A DNA stretch of 64,000 nt from DAIOEK01 sp964648485. GTDB lineage: Bacteria > Chloroflexota > Anaerolineae > Anaerolineales > Anaerolineaceae. Each line of letters opens with the position of its first letter. The first letter of the stretch is position 1. The notes beneath the pieces were generated by a model, which was given only the letters and a program-made list of their open reading frames with translations, did not search any database and was not told where the DNA came from. Positions 35,765-45,026 of the stretch are shown in pieces. The position numbers and the translations under genes are program-made. The stretch lies in NCBI GenBank assembly GCA_964648485.1, contig CAZYOF010000006.1:122325-186324 (forward strand), in the 5' to 3' direction.

Positions 35765-38026
35765 ATGTTAACGCCAGAGGCGAATTCCCCAGGACATTTA
35801 TTTTCTGATCTAAAAAGACGGATAAGAGAATTTACCCTCATTTCCAGAGATCCGGTTCTTTTTCTCAGTTTATTAATCTCAGGAATTCTTATTTTCGTTT
35901 TTGTAATCCTCCCAATTTACAAGACAATTTCAGGTGGATTTTTTAACAAAGAGGGACTCTGGGACCTGAAATACTTTGCACGATATTTTGATGATTATTA
36001 TGGTCCCGTTTTGAGAAGAGCTTTCATGGACACCATGATTATGGGTGTTCTAACAGCCTTTTTTGGTACTATGGTCGGGTTCATTTTTGCGTATGCTACA
36101 GTTCGCTGTAATATGCCCGGGAAAAAGATCGTTCATTGGCTGGCTCTTCTTCCTACTGTTTCGCCGCCTTTTGCACTCGCATTAAGCTTAATTCTATTGT
36201 TTGGACGAAATGGTGTAATTACAAAGAAATTGCTTGGTATTACTTTCGTTCAAGGGATGAATGATATCTACGGAATGGATGGTTTGGTGCTGGTACAGAC
36301 AATCACCTTCTTCTCTGTAGCTTACCTAATAATCAGGGCAATGCTGGAACGATTAAACCCTGCAATGGAAGAAGCTGCAGCCAGTCTCGGCGCCAGCCGT
36401 TTACATATTTTTCGCACCATAACACTTCCCTTGCTGATACCCGGTCTGGCAGGCTCATACTTATTGTTATTTGTGGAATCTCTGGCTGATCTTGGGAATC
36501 CGTTATTCATAGCTGGAAACAAGATGGTCTTATCCGCCCAGATATTCCTTGCTGTAATAGGCGAATATGATTATCAGAAAGCATCAGCCTTATCGCTGGT
36601 TTTGATCATACCCACTTTGATCCTTTTTTTGGTGCAGAGGTATTATGTCAATAAAAGGTCATATATTTCAGTAACAGGCAAACCAGCTACCTCACAACTT
36701 ACCGAAAAAGACCCTATCATTCGATGGGGATTTAATATTGTTACCTACCTTATCTGCATATTTGTTGTTTTACTGTATGCTACGATCATCTATGGATCAT
36801 TCAGTTTCTCATGGGGTGTGGACTTTACCCCGACATTGCGTCACTGGACACATACTGTCACCCGTGGCGTGGAAGCAATTCTCGATACCACATTCCTATC
36901 TGCGCTGGCTACACCTTTTGCAGCACTGTTAGGAATGGTAATCGCCTGGCTGGTTGTCCGTAAAAACTTTAGCGGTAAAGAAGTACTCGATTTTAGCTCC
37001 AACCTGGGCGGAGCAGTTCCCGGTACCATTTTGGGTATTGGTTTCGTTATGGCTTTCAACAAACCTTCACTGAGTGTCGCTGTAGTAATTTATGCTTTAC
37101 TGGCACTATTCTATGCGCAAGTAGTAGGGAAAAACGCCGCAGAGAGGATTGTAATACTGATTTTGGGCACGCTGGCTGGCGTTCTCCTCACCCGAACAGA
37201 AAATATCAATGTTTTCTATTATGCAGGCGGCTTTTACATTGGTATGGGCATTCTTCTATATTTTTTCAAAAAGAAAATTGGATTATCTACTCTGGCGGTT
37301 CTCATGGGTGTTTACATCATGAGCACGAATTGGGCAGTACAACTGGCAAAGCCCATTGCAGATTTTAGCAGAACAATTGGTAGAGGGTTTTGGAGTAACG
37401 CGATTGTTCAATTTTCGGATTACATAAAAACGATTTTACAACCTACGCCATCATTGTTAGCAATTTTGGTATTTGTAACAAGTTTAATCATCTTAATGGG
37501 TTTACAGCAGAGAATAGCCCGAATAATTCTTGGTATTGCAGGATTAATCGCGCCGTGCGCTCTTATGTTTACAGGAACTCCATTTGCACTGGTTGGCGGG
37601 GCTTATATCATCATGGCTGCTTATATTGTTCGTAGCCTACCAGCATCTGTACGCGCAGGGGTTGCATCACTACAGCAGATAGATCCATCGATTGAAGAAG
37701 CTTCCAACAGTTTAGGTGCCGATGCACAGTACACCTTCCGAAAAGTTACTTTACCACTCATCCTTCCTGCCCTTCTGGCAGGGTTAATTTTCAGTTTTAC
37801 AAGGCACATGACAAGTCTATCGGCAATCATTTTCCTGGTGAATGCAAAATGGCGTATTGTCACAGCCAGTATCTTGAGTGAGTGGGAACAAGGTGGTGTT
37901 AGTATTGCTGCCGCTTACTCAACTGTAATCATTATTCTGGTATTGCTTGCAATTGTGATCCTTAACTTGATCACCAGGAAACTTCTGCGTGGCAGAGATG
38001 GTATTGATCTCAGCCAGGGCATGTAA
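35765..38026 (+). CDS. Fused two-domain ABC permease (AfuB/FbpB type)
   Basis: 753 residues with about 14-16 membrane helices and two complete permease units. Each has its own ATPase-coupling loop: EEAAASLGASRLHIFRTITLP in the first half and EEASNSLGADAQYTFRKVTLP in the second. Single-chain double permeases are typical of FbpB and AfuB. A TTG three bases upstream of the ATG is an alternative start; GGAGG serves either. The next gene encodes the ATPase. Confidence 0.9.
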   Translation: MLTPEANSPGHLFSDLKRRIREFTLISRDPVLFLSLLISGILIFVFVILPIYKTISGGFFNKEGLWDLKYFARYFDDYYGPVLRRAFMDTMIMGVLTAFFGTMVGFIFAYATVRCNMPGKKIVHWLALLPTVSPPFALALSLILLFGRNGVITKKLLGITFVQGMNDIYGMDGLVLVQTITFFSVAYLIIRAMLERLNPAMEEAAASLGASRLHIFRTITLPLLIPGLAGSYLLLFVESLADLGNPLFIAGNKMVLSAQIFLAVIGEYDYQKASALSLVLIIPTLILFLVQRYYVNKRSYISVTGKPATSQLTEKDPIIRWGFNIVTYLICIFVVLLYATIIYGSFSFSWGVDFTPTLRHWTHTVTRGVEAILDTTFLSALATPFAALLGMVIAWLVVRKNFSGKEVLDFSSNLGGAVPGTILGIGFVMAFNKPSLSVAVVIYALLALFYAQVVGKNAAERIVILILGTLAGVLLTRTENINVFYYAGGFYIGMGILLYFFKKKIGLSTLAVLMGVYIMSTNWAVQLAKPIADFSRTIGRGFWSNAIVQFSDYIKTILQPTPSLLAILVFVTSLIILMGLQQRIARIILGIAGLIAPCALMFTGTPFALVGGAYIIMAAYIVRSLPASVRAGVASLQQIDPSIEEASNSLGADAQYTFRKVTLPLILPALLAGLIFSFTRHMTSLSAIIFLVNAKWRIVTASILSEWEQGGVSIAAAYSTVIIILVLLAIVILNLITRKLLRGRDGIDLSQGM

Positions 38027-38052
38027 ACCATATAGAAGCGAGGATACAAACA

Positions 38053-39129
38053 ATGTACCTGACTCTAAAAAATATCACGAAAAAATTCCCTCCCCGCGGT
38101 GGTGTAAGTGAGGTAATTGCTGTAAATAATATCGATCTTGAAATCAAACAGGGGGAACTGGTTACATTACTGGGTCCTTCTGGTTGCGGAAAAACGACTA
38201 CTTTGCGGATGATCGCTGGATTTGAATTTCCGACCGAAGGTGAGATTATTCTGGATGGTATCCAGATCAATAATCTGCCTCCCCACAAGCGGGATATGTC
38301 AATGGTTTTTCAAAGTTATGCGATTTTCCCTCATTTAAATGTATTTGAAAATATTGCATATGGATTGAATGTTCAAAAAATATCCAAAGATAAAATCGAA
38401 GAACGGGTAAATAGGGTTTTGGATTTAGTTCACTTGGAAGGATACGGACATCGCGCGCCAAATCAGTTATCTGGCGGACAGCAACAACGTGTAGCCCTTG
38501 CGCGTGCGCTTGTGATGGAACCGAAAGTGCTTCTTATGGATGAACCTCTATCCAACCTGGATGCCAAATTGCGCGAGGAAATGCGCACAGAGATCCGCCG
38601 CATCCAGAAGACAATGAATATTACAAGTGTTTATGTTACCCATGACCAGATAGAAGCCATGACTCTTTCTGACAAAATTGTGATCATGAATGAAGGGATC
38701 ATTGAACAGATAGGCACTCCCGTGGAAGTATATAGATATCCACAGAGTAAATTTGTTGCGAACTTTATTGGGCGTGCTAATTTTATTCCGGGTATGGTTG
38801 AAAATGTTATTGATGGAAAGTATAAAATAAAATCGCTTGGTAAAACACTCGATATCATTAATCAGCGAAGAGAATTAAAAAATAACCAAAAAGTTACTTT
38901 AATTGTGCGCCCCGAGATGATATCTGTCAGTACCAGACAAGGAACTTACGAAGGTATTGTTAAACGCTCTGTGTATCTGGGTGATGTGATTGAGTACGAT
39001 GTAGAAGTACAGGATCATGTCATAACCGGAGTGGAAACAGATCCTGCCCGGCTGGATATCATTCCTGAAGGATCAAAAGTGTTCATTAGCTTTGCAGATG
39101 ATTACATACAGGCTTTACCAGGGGATTAG
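38053..39129 (+). CDS. ABC transporter ATP-binding protein (FbpC/MalK type)
   Basis: 358 residues. Walker A GPSGCGKTT (about 42-50), Q-loop VFQSYAIFPH, signature LSGGQQQRVALARAL, Walker B VLLMDEPLSNLD, and H-loop YVTHDQ. A C-terminal TOBE-type regulatory domain occupies about 240-355. It drives the two-domain permease upstream. PfkB follows four bases later. Confidence 0.94.
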   Translation: MYLTLKNITKKFPPRGGVSEVIAVNNIDLEIKQGELVTLLGPSGCGKTTTLRMIAGFEFPTEGEIILDGIQINNLPPHKRDMSMVFQSYAIFPHLNVFENIAYGLNVQKISKDKIEERVNRVLDLVHLEGYGHRAPNQLSGGQQQRVALARALVMEPKVLLMDEPLSNLDAKLREEMRTEIRRIQKTMNITSVYVTHDQIEAMTLSDKIVIMNEGIIEQIGTPVEVYRYPQSKFVANFIGRANFIPGMVENVIDGKYKIKSLGKTLDIINQRRELKNNQKVTLIVRPEMISVSTRQGTYEGIVKRSVYLGDVIEYDVEVQDHVITGVETDPARLDIIPEGSKVFISFADDYIQALPGD

Positions 39130-39133
39130 CAGG

Positions 39134-40003
39134 ATGCAGTCTGTGGATGTATTAATGGTCGGCAATTTTGCCAAAGACAAGCTTATTGTCGATGGTATAG
39201 AAGAAATTGCCTCTGGTGGTGGTGTTTACTATGGCAGCGTCGTCATAAAACGCTTAGGTCATTCTGTGGCTGTTGTTACCCGTCTACATCCAGACGATTT
39301 CCATCGATTGGATGAACTAAGAGCAGAAGGCGTAGCCATCTACCCTACTCCTGCACAAGGTACCTCTGGTATAGCAAATTATTATCAATCGGAGGATATG
39401 GAACGGCGTATCTGTAAGCCAATTGGATTCGGGGGAAAATATATTCTCGAAGAGATACCCATGATTCCAGCCAGAGTGATTATGCTTTCTCCGCTTTATG
39501 CGGGTGAAGTGGATCTACCACTTTTAAGGGCATTATCATCCCGTGCGCCAGTTGCGATGGACATTCAGGGGTTTATCCGCGTTCCTGTTGCGGATGGCTT
39601 GGAATTTAAACCCTGGAAGGAAATATCTGATGGGTTGAAGTCGGTCACTTATCTTAAAGTAGATCGAGCTGAAGCTGAATTTTTAACAGGTTGCAGCAAC
39701 TTGAATGATTCAGCCTGGATTCTGTATGATATGGGTCCAAAAGAAATCGTGATGACAGAGTCATCAGGCGTTACTGTTTTTGCAGATGGTCAATTCTTCC
39801 AAGCACCATTTAATCCAAGATCCCTTTCTGGAAGAACAGGCCGGGGTGATACCTGTTTTTCTACGTACATCGCCAAGAGATTGGATACCACACCTGAGAT
39901 CGCTTGCTGCTGGGCAGCAGAAATAACGTCACGTAAACAGGAGATTCCGGGTCCCTGGAGGGGCAACCCGAAGGAAGTAGAAAAAAACTTTGCTGATAAA
40001 TAG
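39134..40003 (+). CDS. PfkB-family carbohydrate/nucleoside kinase
   Basis: 289 residues from ATG 39134; a longer frame begins inside the ATPase gene and lacks an RBS. IASGGGVYYGSVVIKRLG (about 25-42) is the substrate-side glycine region, and SGRTGRGDTCFSTYIA holds the anion hole and the catalytic Asp239. The protein is a little short and lacks some of the usual lid, like members acting on inositol or nucleosides. Encoded at the end of an ABC import operon, it probably phosphorylates the imported compound or a product of it. Confidence 0.85.
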   Translation: MQSVDVLMVGNFAKDKLIVDGIEEIASGGGVYYGSVVIKRLGHSVAVVTRLHPDDFHRLDELRAEGVAIYPTPAQGTSGIANYYQSEDMERRICKPIGFGGKYILEEIPMIPARVIMLSPLYAGEVDLPLLRALSSRAPVAMDIQGFIRVPVADGLEFKPWKEISDGLKSVTYLKVDRAEAEFLTGCSNLNDSAWILYDMGPKEIVMTESSGVTVFADGQFFQAPFNPRSLSGRTGRGDTCFSTYIAKRLDTTPEIACCWAAEITSRKQEIPGPWRGNPKEVEKNFADK

Positions 40004-40006
40004 CAT

Positions 40007-40034
40007 AAAACAGGTGGTCTAAACCACCTGTTTT
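40007..40034 (+). terminator. Bidirectional terminator
   Basis: A 12-base-pair stem AAAACAGGTGGT/ACCACCTGTTTT with loop CTAA. The A and T ends give U-rich tails in both directions, serving the kinase gene and the convergent receiver gene. Confidence 0.8.
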
Positions 40035-40051
40035 CTTATCCAGCTCGCTGA

Positions 40052-40402
40052 TTAATCCATAGCTCTCAGCACTTTTACTAAATTCTCGGGATATTCTGTT
40101 TTATTAATCCAGGTTTGTTTAATTTTTTTATTTGCAATTTGTTTTTGAACAATTCCAAGATCAGAGATTAGATAAATGATTTGCTTTAAGCTCGAAGGGA
40201 AAGTCATTACCTGATTATTTTCTTTGGCTCCCGGCATATCCATATCGAAAATGAGTAAATCCGGTTCTGTAGTCTCTAATACATCCATTAACTCTTCGTA
40301 TGAACTCACCATTCTCACAATAATCCAACCAGAATGCTCTTGAGCAAGCATGGATATGGCGTATCGGATTTTTGCATCATGTTCAGCAATTATGGCTAAC
40401 AT
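40052..40402 (-). CDS. Stand-alone receiver-domain protein
   Basis: 116 residues shaped like a CheY-type receiver: EHD at 7-9 in the acidic pocket, phospho-acceptor Asp53 in LLIFDMDMPG, and IYLISDLG for the switch Ser/Thr position. Lys100, in NKTEYPENL, may be the conserved lysine. There is no output domain. The gene is monocistronic. A 16-base repeat shared with the nearby sensor and transporter promoters lies about 240 bases upstream, so it may belong to that signalling group. Confidence 0.78.
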   Translation of the reverse strand: MLAIIAEHDAKIRYAISMLAQEHSGWIIVRMVSSYEELMDVLETTEPDLLIFDMDMPGAKENNQVMTFPSSLKQIIYLISDLGIVQKQIANKKIKQTWINKTEYPENLVKVLRAMD

Positions 40403-40668
40403 ACTTCCTCATACTGCATACCTCGTTTACATAACATACTTAGAGATGAACAATAAAAACGTTTATTCCTAAATAAGATCATTTCCAGAAACGCCCTTGC
40501 TTTTTTTTATAATCAATAGACCCGGTACCGTTCCAAATACCGGGTCCATCTCCTTGGAGGGAGATAATGCCAATTGCTTAGCTAAATTCAGTATATTCTT
40601 TTGGTGAATATCATTCCCGATGCAAATGAATGATTTGTTCATTGGACATCTGACCAATATTCAGGAAT
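40403..40668. other. Intergenic region with a hairpin and a repeat site
   Basis: 266 bases between dppC-type and receiver genes, both minus strand. It holds a nine-base-pair inverted repeat (GACCCGGTA/TACCGGGTC, 40519-40546) without a T run, a smaller repeat around CTCCTTGGAGG, and the 16-base repeat at 40644-40659. A 62-codon frame on the minus strand is not convincing. Confidence 0.5.
40644..40659 (-). promoter_or_regulatory. Repeat TATTGGTCAGATGTCC, copy 1 (putative operator)
   Basis: Reads TATTGGTCAGATGTCC on the minus strand, identical over 16 bases to 45001-45016. It lies upstream of the receiver gene and just downstream of the Dpp-type permease. Confidence 0.5.
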
Positions 40669-41649
40669 CTATAAACCATGACCAGAACCACGCATACGTG
40701 GATCCAGAATATCTCGGAGGATATCTCCAACGAGGTTCCAGGCCAGGACAAAAAGAATGATCGCCAAACCTGGATAAAGAACAATATGCCAGTATGTAGC
40801 CAATGACGGTATCCAGTTTCGGGCGAAACTGATCATCTGACCCCAGTCAGCGTAGCCCCTTTGAGCACCCAGGCCCAAAAAACTGAGAGCAGCGAAGGTA
40901 AGGACATAAGATCCGATATCCATGGAAGCCATAACTATGACCGGAAAAACTGCATTTGGCATCAGGTGTCTGAATAATATCCGCATATCCCTGCATCCGG
41001 CAACGCGGGCTGCAGTAATATAATCATTTTCACGTTCAGAGAGAATATTCCCTCTAACTACCCTGGCAATGGTCATCCATCCGAACACAATAATTGCAAG
41101 CATCCCGGTAAGGATTTGAATTTGAATAGGATCCAGGTTCTCAGACGGGTTTGCCCCAAAAGTAAAAAATGCAAGAACCTTTGCAATAAATAGCAAAGGA
41201 GAGTTTTCACTGCGCCCATACATTGTTTGCAAAACCGCAGTTAATGTGATGGCTGCAAGCAGAAAGGGAAACGCCTGGAAAAACTCGGTGATCCGCATTA
41301 ATAAATTGTCCACCCAACCCCCGTAAAATCCGGAGATTCCGCCAATAACGATTCCAATTAATGTGGCAAAAACTGTAATTACCAATCCTATCCGAAATGC
41401 AGTTCTCGTACCCCAGATAATCCCATAGTAAATGTCGTATTGTCCTTCTGTCGTACCCAAAAAGTGTTCAGAATTGGGTAGCCTTGGTTCATTACCAAAT
41501 CCGTCCCTCGGAATCATATAAGGATCTCTGGATTTCTCTGGTATCGGTGCGAGTACAGGTGCCATTAACGCAACAATTGCATATAAGATCAGCAAAATCA
41601 TCCCGAATAAAGATGTAGGGTTCTTTACTAATTTTAGGAATATTTTCAT
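40669..41649 (-). CDS. Dpp/Opp-type ABC permease (DppC-like)
   Basis: 326 residues with six membrane segments and the coupling loop TAARVAGCRDMRILFRHLMPN. GTRTAFRIGLVITVFATLIG is typical of the DppC family. A sizeable insertion between the second and third helices (GRSENSPLLFIAKVLAFFTFGANPSENLDP, broken here by the reading only as a description of polar and hydrophobic patches) is unusual. It follows the DppB-like gene by 21 bases. No ATPase gene is nearby. Confidence 0.9.
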   Translation of the reverse strand: MKIFLKLVKNPTSLFGMILLILYAIVALMAPVLAPIPEKSRDPYMIPRDGFGNEPRLPNSEHFLGTTEGQYDIYYGIIWGTRTAFRIGLVITVFATLIGIVIGGISGFYGGWVDNLLMRITEFFQAFPFLLAAITLTAVLQTMYGRSENSPLLFIAKVLAFFTFGANPSENLDPIQIQILTGMLAIIVFGWMTIARVVRGNILSERENDYITAARVAGCRDMRILFRHLMPNAVFPVIVMASMDIGSYVLTFAALSFLGLGAQRGYADWGQMISFARNWIPSLATYWHIVLYPGLAIILFVLAWNLVGDILRDILDPRMRGSGHGL

Positions 41650-41670
41650 TATTTCAGCCCATTTTCAGTG

Positions 41671-42735
41671 TTATTGATATCTAATACGAGGATCAATGAT
41701 TCCGTACAGAATATCTACAAGCAAATTACCAGCTACAAGGATTAAGCAGCTAAACAATGTGACCCCTAGCACGGAAACCACATCCAGAGATAAAGCCGAT
41801 GTTGCCAAAAAAGAGCCCATCCCTGGAAAATTGAAGATTGTTTCTGTAATAACAACACCATTGAGTAAACCGATCACCATCAGGGCGCCCACTGTCACAA
41901 CCGGGATTAAAGCATTGGGTAGTGCATGATTATTGACAATACTATCTTCCCGCAAACCCTTAGATCTTGCTGTGGTGATGTAGTCTTTCCTCAAAACATC
42001 CAGCATTGATGATCTGGTTAGGCGCATAAGATATGCCAGGTTCAAATATGCAAGCGTGATAACAGGAAGAATTAAATGCCGCATGGCATCCCAGAAAACA
42101 TCTAAGCGAAGATTTAATAAAGCATCAAATGTATATAATTTTGTATATTGAACAAATGAAGGATTTTGGATGACCTGCATTGCCCAATCGGATAGGCGCC
42201 CCGGCGGAAACCAGCCCAGTTTTGCATAAAAAATGATCAAAACCAGTAAGCCAAATACAAAAGTAGGAATTGACCAGCCTATGATGCTAAACATCCTCAG
42301 GCTCTGATCTATCCAATTATTGTGATTGACAGCAGCTTTCACGCCAAACCAGACACCAATCGCAATCATGGGAATGGAAGCCCATAAAGCTAATTCTGCA
42401 GTTGCCGGTAAACGACGACCGATAACATCGATTACCCAGCCTTTTCCTGTATTTGACCATCCGAAACTACCACGTAGAATCCCGCCGTCAATTTTGCCGG
42501 TGGCTTTATTTTCTCTTCCGACCAGCCAGAACCAATATTGAACTGGAACAGGGTCATCTAACCCGTATTTTTCAATAATTGCATCCAACGCTCCCGGATT
42601 TTTCGGAATATCTTGAACATACAGGGAGGCGCGTTCGTATGGGGTTAATAAAGACAACATGCCAAAAATAAACATGGTTACGAATACAAGAACCAGTGGT
42701 ATTACGAGTAATCGCCGGATAATATAAGCAGTCAT
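41671..42735 (-). CDS. Dpp/Opp-type ABC permease (DppB-like)
   Basis: 354 residues, six membrane helices. It begins MTAYIIRRLLVIPLVLVFVT, the classical DppB N-terminus. The coupling loop is ITTARSKGLREDSIVNNHALPNA and the C-terminus ends VDILYGIIDPRIRYQ. It forms the heterodimeric channel with the DppC-like protein. The external region between the first two helices is long, as is usual for DppB. Confidence 0.93.
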   Translation of the reverse strand: MTAYIIRRLLVIPLVLVFVTMFIFGMLSLLTPYERASLYVQDIPKNPGALDAIIEKYGLDDPVPVQYWFWLVGRENKATGKIDGGILRGSFGWSNTGKGWVIDVIGRRLPATAELALWASIPMIAIGVWFGVKAAVNHNNWIDQSLRMFSIIGWSIPTFVFGLLVLIIFYAKLGWFPPGRLSDWAMQVIQNPSFVQYTKLYTFDALLNLRLDVFWDAMRHLILPVITLAYLNLAYLMRLTRSSMLDVLRKDYITTARSKGLREDSIVNNHALPNALIPVVTVGALMVIGLLNGVVITETIFNFPGMGSFLATSALSLDVVSVLGVTLFSCLILVAGNLLVDILYGIIDPRIRYQ

Positions 42736-42751
42736 AGCAATCCTGAATTGT

Positions 42752-42789
42752 TCATGGGATGCAATCAGGTATAAGACTGCATCCCATGA
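42752..42789 (-). other. Intercistronic hairpin between binding protein and DppB-like gene
   Basis: A perfect 12-base-pair stem (TCATGGGATGCA/TGCATCCCATGA) and 14-base loop, with no T run. As in the other importer of this window, it sits directly after the binding-protein gene. Confidence 0.65.
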
Positions 42790-42803
42790 AACATGAAATT
42801 GAT

Positions 42804-44852
42804 TTATGGAGCAGTTTTACTCAGTGAGTAGATCCAACCATATTCCGGATTTCCATAGGCAGGATTGAAATAAAACCCATTTATCCATGTCTGATAATGG
42901 TATCCTTCCTGGAATTGATACATCCAGATGTTTACGGCTTCCTCCGCAGCTTTCATTTGAATTTTTTCATAATGTTTGGCGCGGGCTTTAGGATCTGTAA
43001 TTTTTACTCCTTCAAGAATCAGAGCATCATATTCTGCTGCTTTATCATCGGGAAGGTTTATGATTCTGCCATACGCACCTTGTGAGAAAAGGAATGGTCC
43101 TACCCAGTTATGAGGATCATGATAGTCTTCTGCCCATCCACCAACATAAATGGGGAGTTTTCCCTGTCTGCGGCTTTCAAGTAGGACTGCCCAGGGCATT
43201 CCGATGACACTGACATTGAATTTAGGATTCACCGATTCCAAACCAGCTTTCAGTATCTCAGAGGACAAACGGCGGGTATCATTTCCGGTATTGAAAGCCA
43301 TCTGCATATAAAATCCTAAATTCCAGATGTCATCCTGATCTTCACCTGCAGGGATTCCATCCAGATCAACATCAGCCTTTTTGAATTCTTCTACGCATTT
43401 ATCAAGATCATATGTGTAAGCAGGATCTTTCCCTTCAACATAGCCGATCATACCCTGTGGGATAGGACCTTGCGCTTGAACACCTTCCCCGGCTAATGCA
43501 TCCTGAACCATGGCATCAAAGTCGAAGCAATAATTAAAGGCTTTACGGATATGTTCATCGGCGAAGAAGGTTGGGGTAATACCATTACCATCTACTCTTC
43601 CGCTACCAACATATGGATTTCCCCCTTCAACGTTGATGTTCCAGTTGAATTGAGCAGGTGTAATTGCAGGCATGGGAAGTTTACGGAATGTTTTAATGTA
43701 TCCGTTTGGATTCTCTTCTTTGCAGGACGATTCATCTGTGCCACACAGAATTTTTACATTCGGGTTTAATTGGGGTCGGTATTGTGGAGGGGCATAGATG
43801 TAATCAGCATCACCAGCTTCAAACATGGCTAAACGGGTACCCCATTCGTCAATGTTCTTGATTAATACTCTTGGTATACTGGCGACACCACTCGGTCCAC
43901 CTTCCCACATGGGTTCGGTTCTCCAGTATTCTGGAAATGCGGTTAAGACAGTTTCTTCACCGGGAGTCCAGTGATCGAGCATGTATGGACCGGTACCGTT
44001 GGCATCATTGAAAAGGGTGGTTGCTTCTGCCGCAGGGTCTGCAAATTGAACCCAATTTCCACAGTCTCCATCCCAGTCTCCAACTTCAACCATATATTCC
44101 TTATCCAGTATCCCGCCAAGAAACTGTTGCGACATAATCGCTAACATCCAGGGAACCGGTTGATTCAAATTGTATGTAACAGTACCGGCAGTATCATCGG
44201 CGACCACTTTTGTCTTGAGAGTTTCGCAAACTTGAACCAATTCATCGTCGGTTAGATCGTCAAAAGTCTCTTTTCCTATTAAAGCTGCAGCAAAATCTTT
44301 GCTGGATGCCATAGCCATTTCAGGACCAAAGAAGGCGTCATAGAGTATCCCTTGCCAACCATCGACTCTGCCCTGAAGCATCGCCCTCGTAGTTGTGTAA
44401 GCCACATCATGGGGTTCCAGCGTGCCGCCTTTATGGAATTTGACACCTTTGCGAAGATTGAAAACCCAAGTTTTTCCATCTTCGCTCATGGTCCAGTCAG
44501 TAGCCAATGCGGGGATATATTCATCCGTTCTTTCGCGATTAAAGAAAACCAGACCTTCATAAATATTTAAGGCAATGGTTGATGACGCGGTGTCATACAT
44601 CCATGCTGGATCCATGGTTTGTTGTTCACCCGCGCCATTAATTATCGTGAATGTATCCGGATTCTTAAACTCAGGTGATACGCCACCAGATGGTGCTGCT
44701 GGCGCAGCAGGTGCTGCAGGAGCCGCAGGTTCACCAGGGGCAGGTTCAGAGGTGCTTTGTGCACCCGGGGCGCTGGCACTGGGGGCACAGGAGGTTAAAA
44801 CCATCACCGCCACCAGAAAAGCTGAACAAACTATCCATACTTTTTTACGCAT
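42804..44852 (-). CDS. Dpp/Opp-type substrate-binding lipoprotein
   Basis: 682 residues from ATG 44852, which has AAAGGAG upstream and gives a clean lipoprotein signal (MRKKVWIVCSAFLVAVMVLTSC, acylated Cys22); the longer frame from 44915 adds a polar, implausible prefix. A Pro/Ala linker (about 30-55) leads to the SBP_bac_5 domain: MDPAWMYDTASS, LATDWTMSEDGKTWVFNLRKGVKFHKG, and LPIYVGGWAEDYHDPHNWVGPFL. Family members bind peptides, sugars or other small molecules. Larger than a typical DppA, with acidic insertions. It heads the operon. Confidence 0.9.
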   Translation of the reverse strand: MRKKVWIVCSAFLVAVMVLTSCAPSASAPGAQSTSEPAPGEPAAPAAPAAPAAPSGGVSPEFKNPDTFTIINGAGEQQTMDPAWMYDTASSTIALNIYEGLVFFNRERTDEYIPALATDWTMSEDGKTWVFNLRKGVKFHKGGTLEPHDVAYTTTRAMLQGRVDGWQGILYDAFFGPEMAMASSKDFAAALIGKETFDDLTDDELVQVCETLKTKVVADDTAGTVTYNLNQPVPWMLAIMSQQFLGGILDKEYMVEVGDWDGDCGNWVQFADPAAEATTLFNDANGTGPYMLDHWTPGEETVLTAFPEYWRTEPMWEGGPSGVASIPRVLIKNIDEWGTRLAMFEAGDADYIYAPPQYRPQLNPNVKILCGTDESSCKEENPNGYIKTFRKLPMPAITPAQFNWNINVEGGNPYVGSGRVDGNGITPTFFADEHIRKAFNYCFDFDAMVQDALAGEGVQAQGPIPQGMIGYVEGKDPAYTYDLDKCVEEFKKADVDLDGIPAGEDQDDIWNLGFYMQMAFNTGNDTRRLSSEILKAGLESVNPKFNVSVIGMPWAVLLESRRQGKLPIYVGGWAEDYHDPHNWVGPFLFSQGAYGRIINLPDDKAAEYDALILEGVKITDPKARAKHYEKIQMKAAEEAVNIWMYQFQEGYHYQTWINGFYFNPAYGNPEYGWIYSLSKTAP

Positions 44853-44961
44853 ATTCTTCTCCTTTTTAAATTGATATAACCTGTTATGGAACTTTGTATG
44901 AAATTGAACTTTCATACAAAAAGGGCCAGCAATCAGCTGGATCTATTTACAGGTTAAATGA

Positions 44962-44998
44962 AACATTCCCTTGAAGCATCCTTCTTCAGGGGAATGTT
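44962..44998 (-). other. Hairpin between the regulator and transporter operons
   Basis: A stem of about 15 bp (AACATTCCC pairing with GGGAATGTT, extended by TTGAAG/CTTCTTCA-type pairs with one wobble) without a T run. It could end or stabilise the regulator transcript ahead of the transporter genes. Confidence 0.55.
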
Positions 44999-45000
44999 CG

Positions 45001-45016
45001 TATTGGTCAGATGTCC
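45001..45016 (+). promoter_or_regulatory. Repeat TATTGGTCAGATGTCC, copy 2 (putative operator)
   Basis: Identical over 16 bases to 40644-40659 on the other strand. It lies about 150 bases upstream of the binding-protein start, between it and the regulator gene. Confidence 0.5.
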
Positions 45017-45026
45017 TACTTATTTC

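Noticed and set aside
36322..36522. Antisense frames over the permease and other genes
   Set aside because: They mirror strong coding frames on the other strand and have no start signals or family features.
40469..40657. 62-codon minus-strand frame
   Set aside because: It overlaps a perfect inverted repeat and the putative operator, has no RBS and no recognisable protein features.
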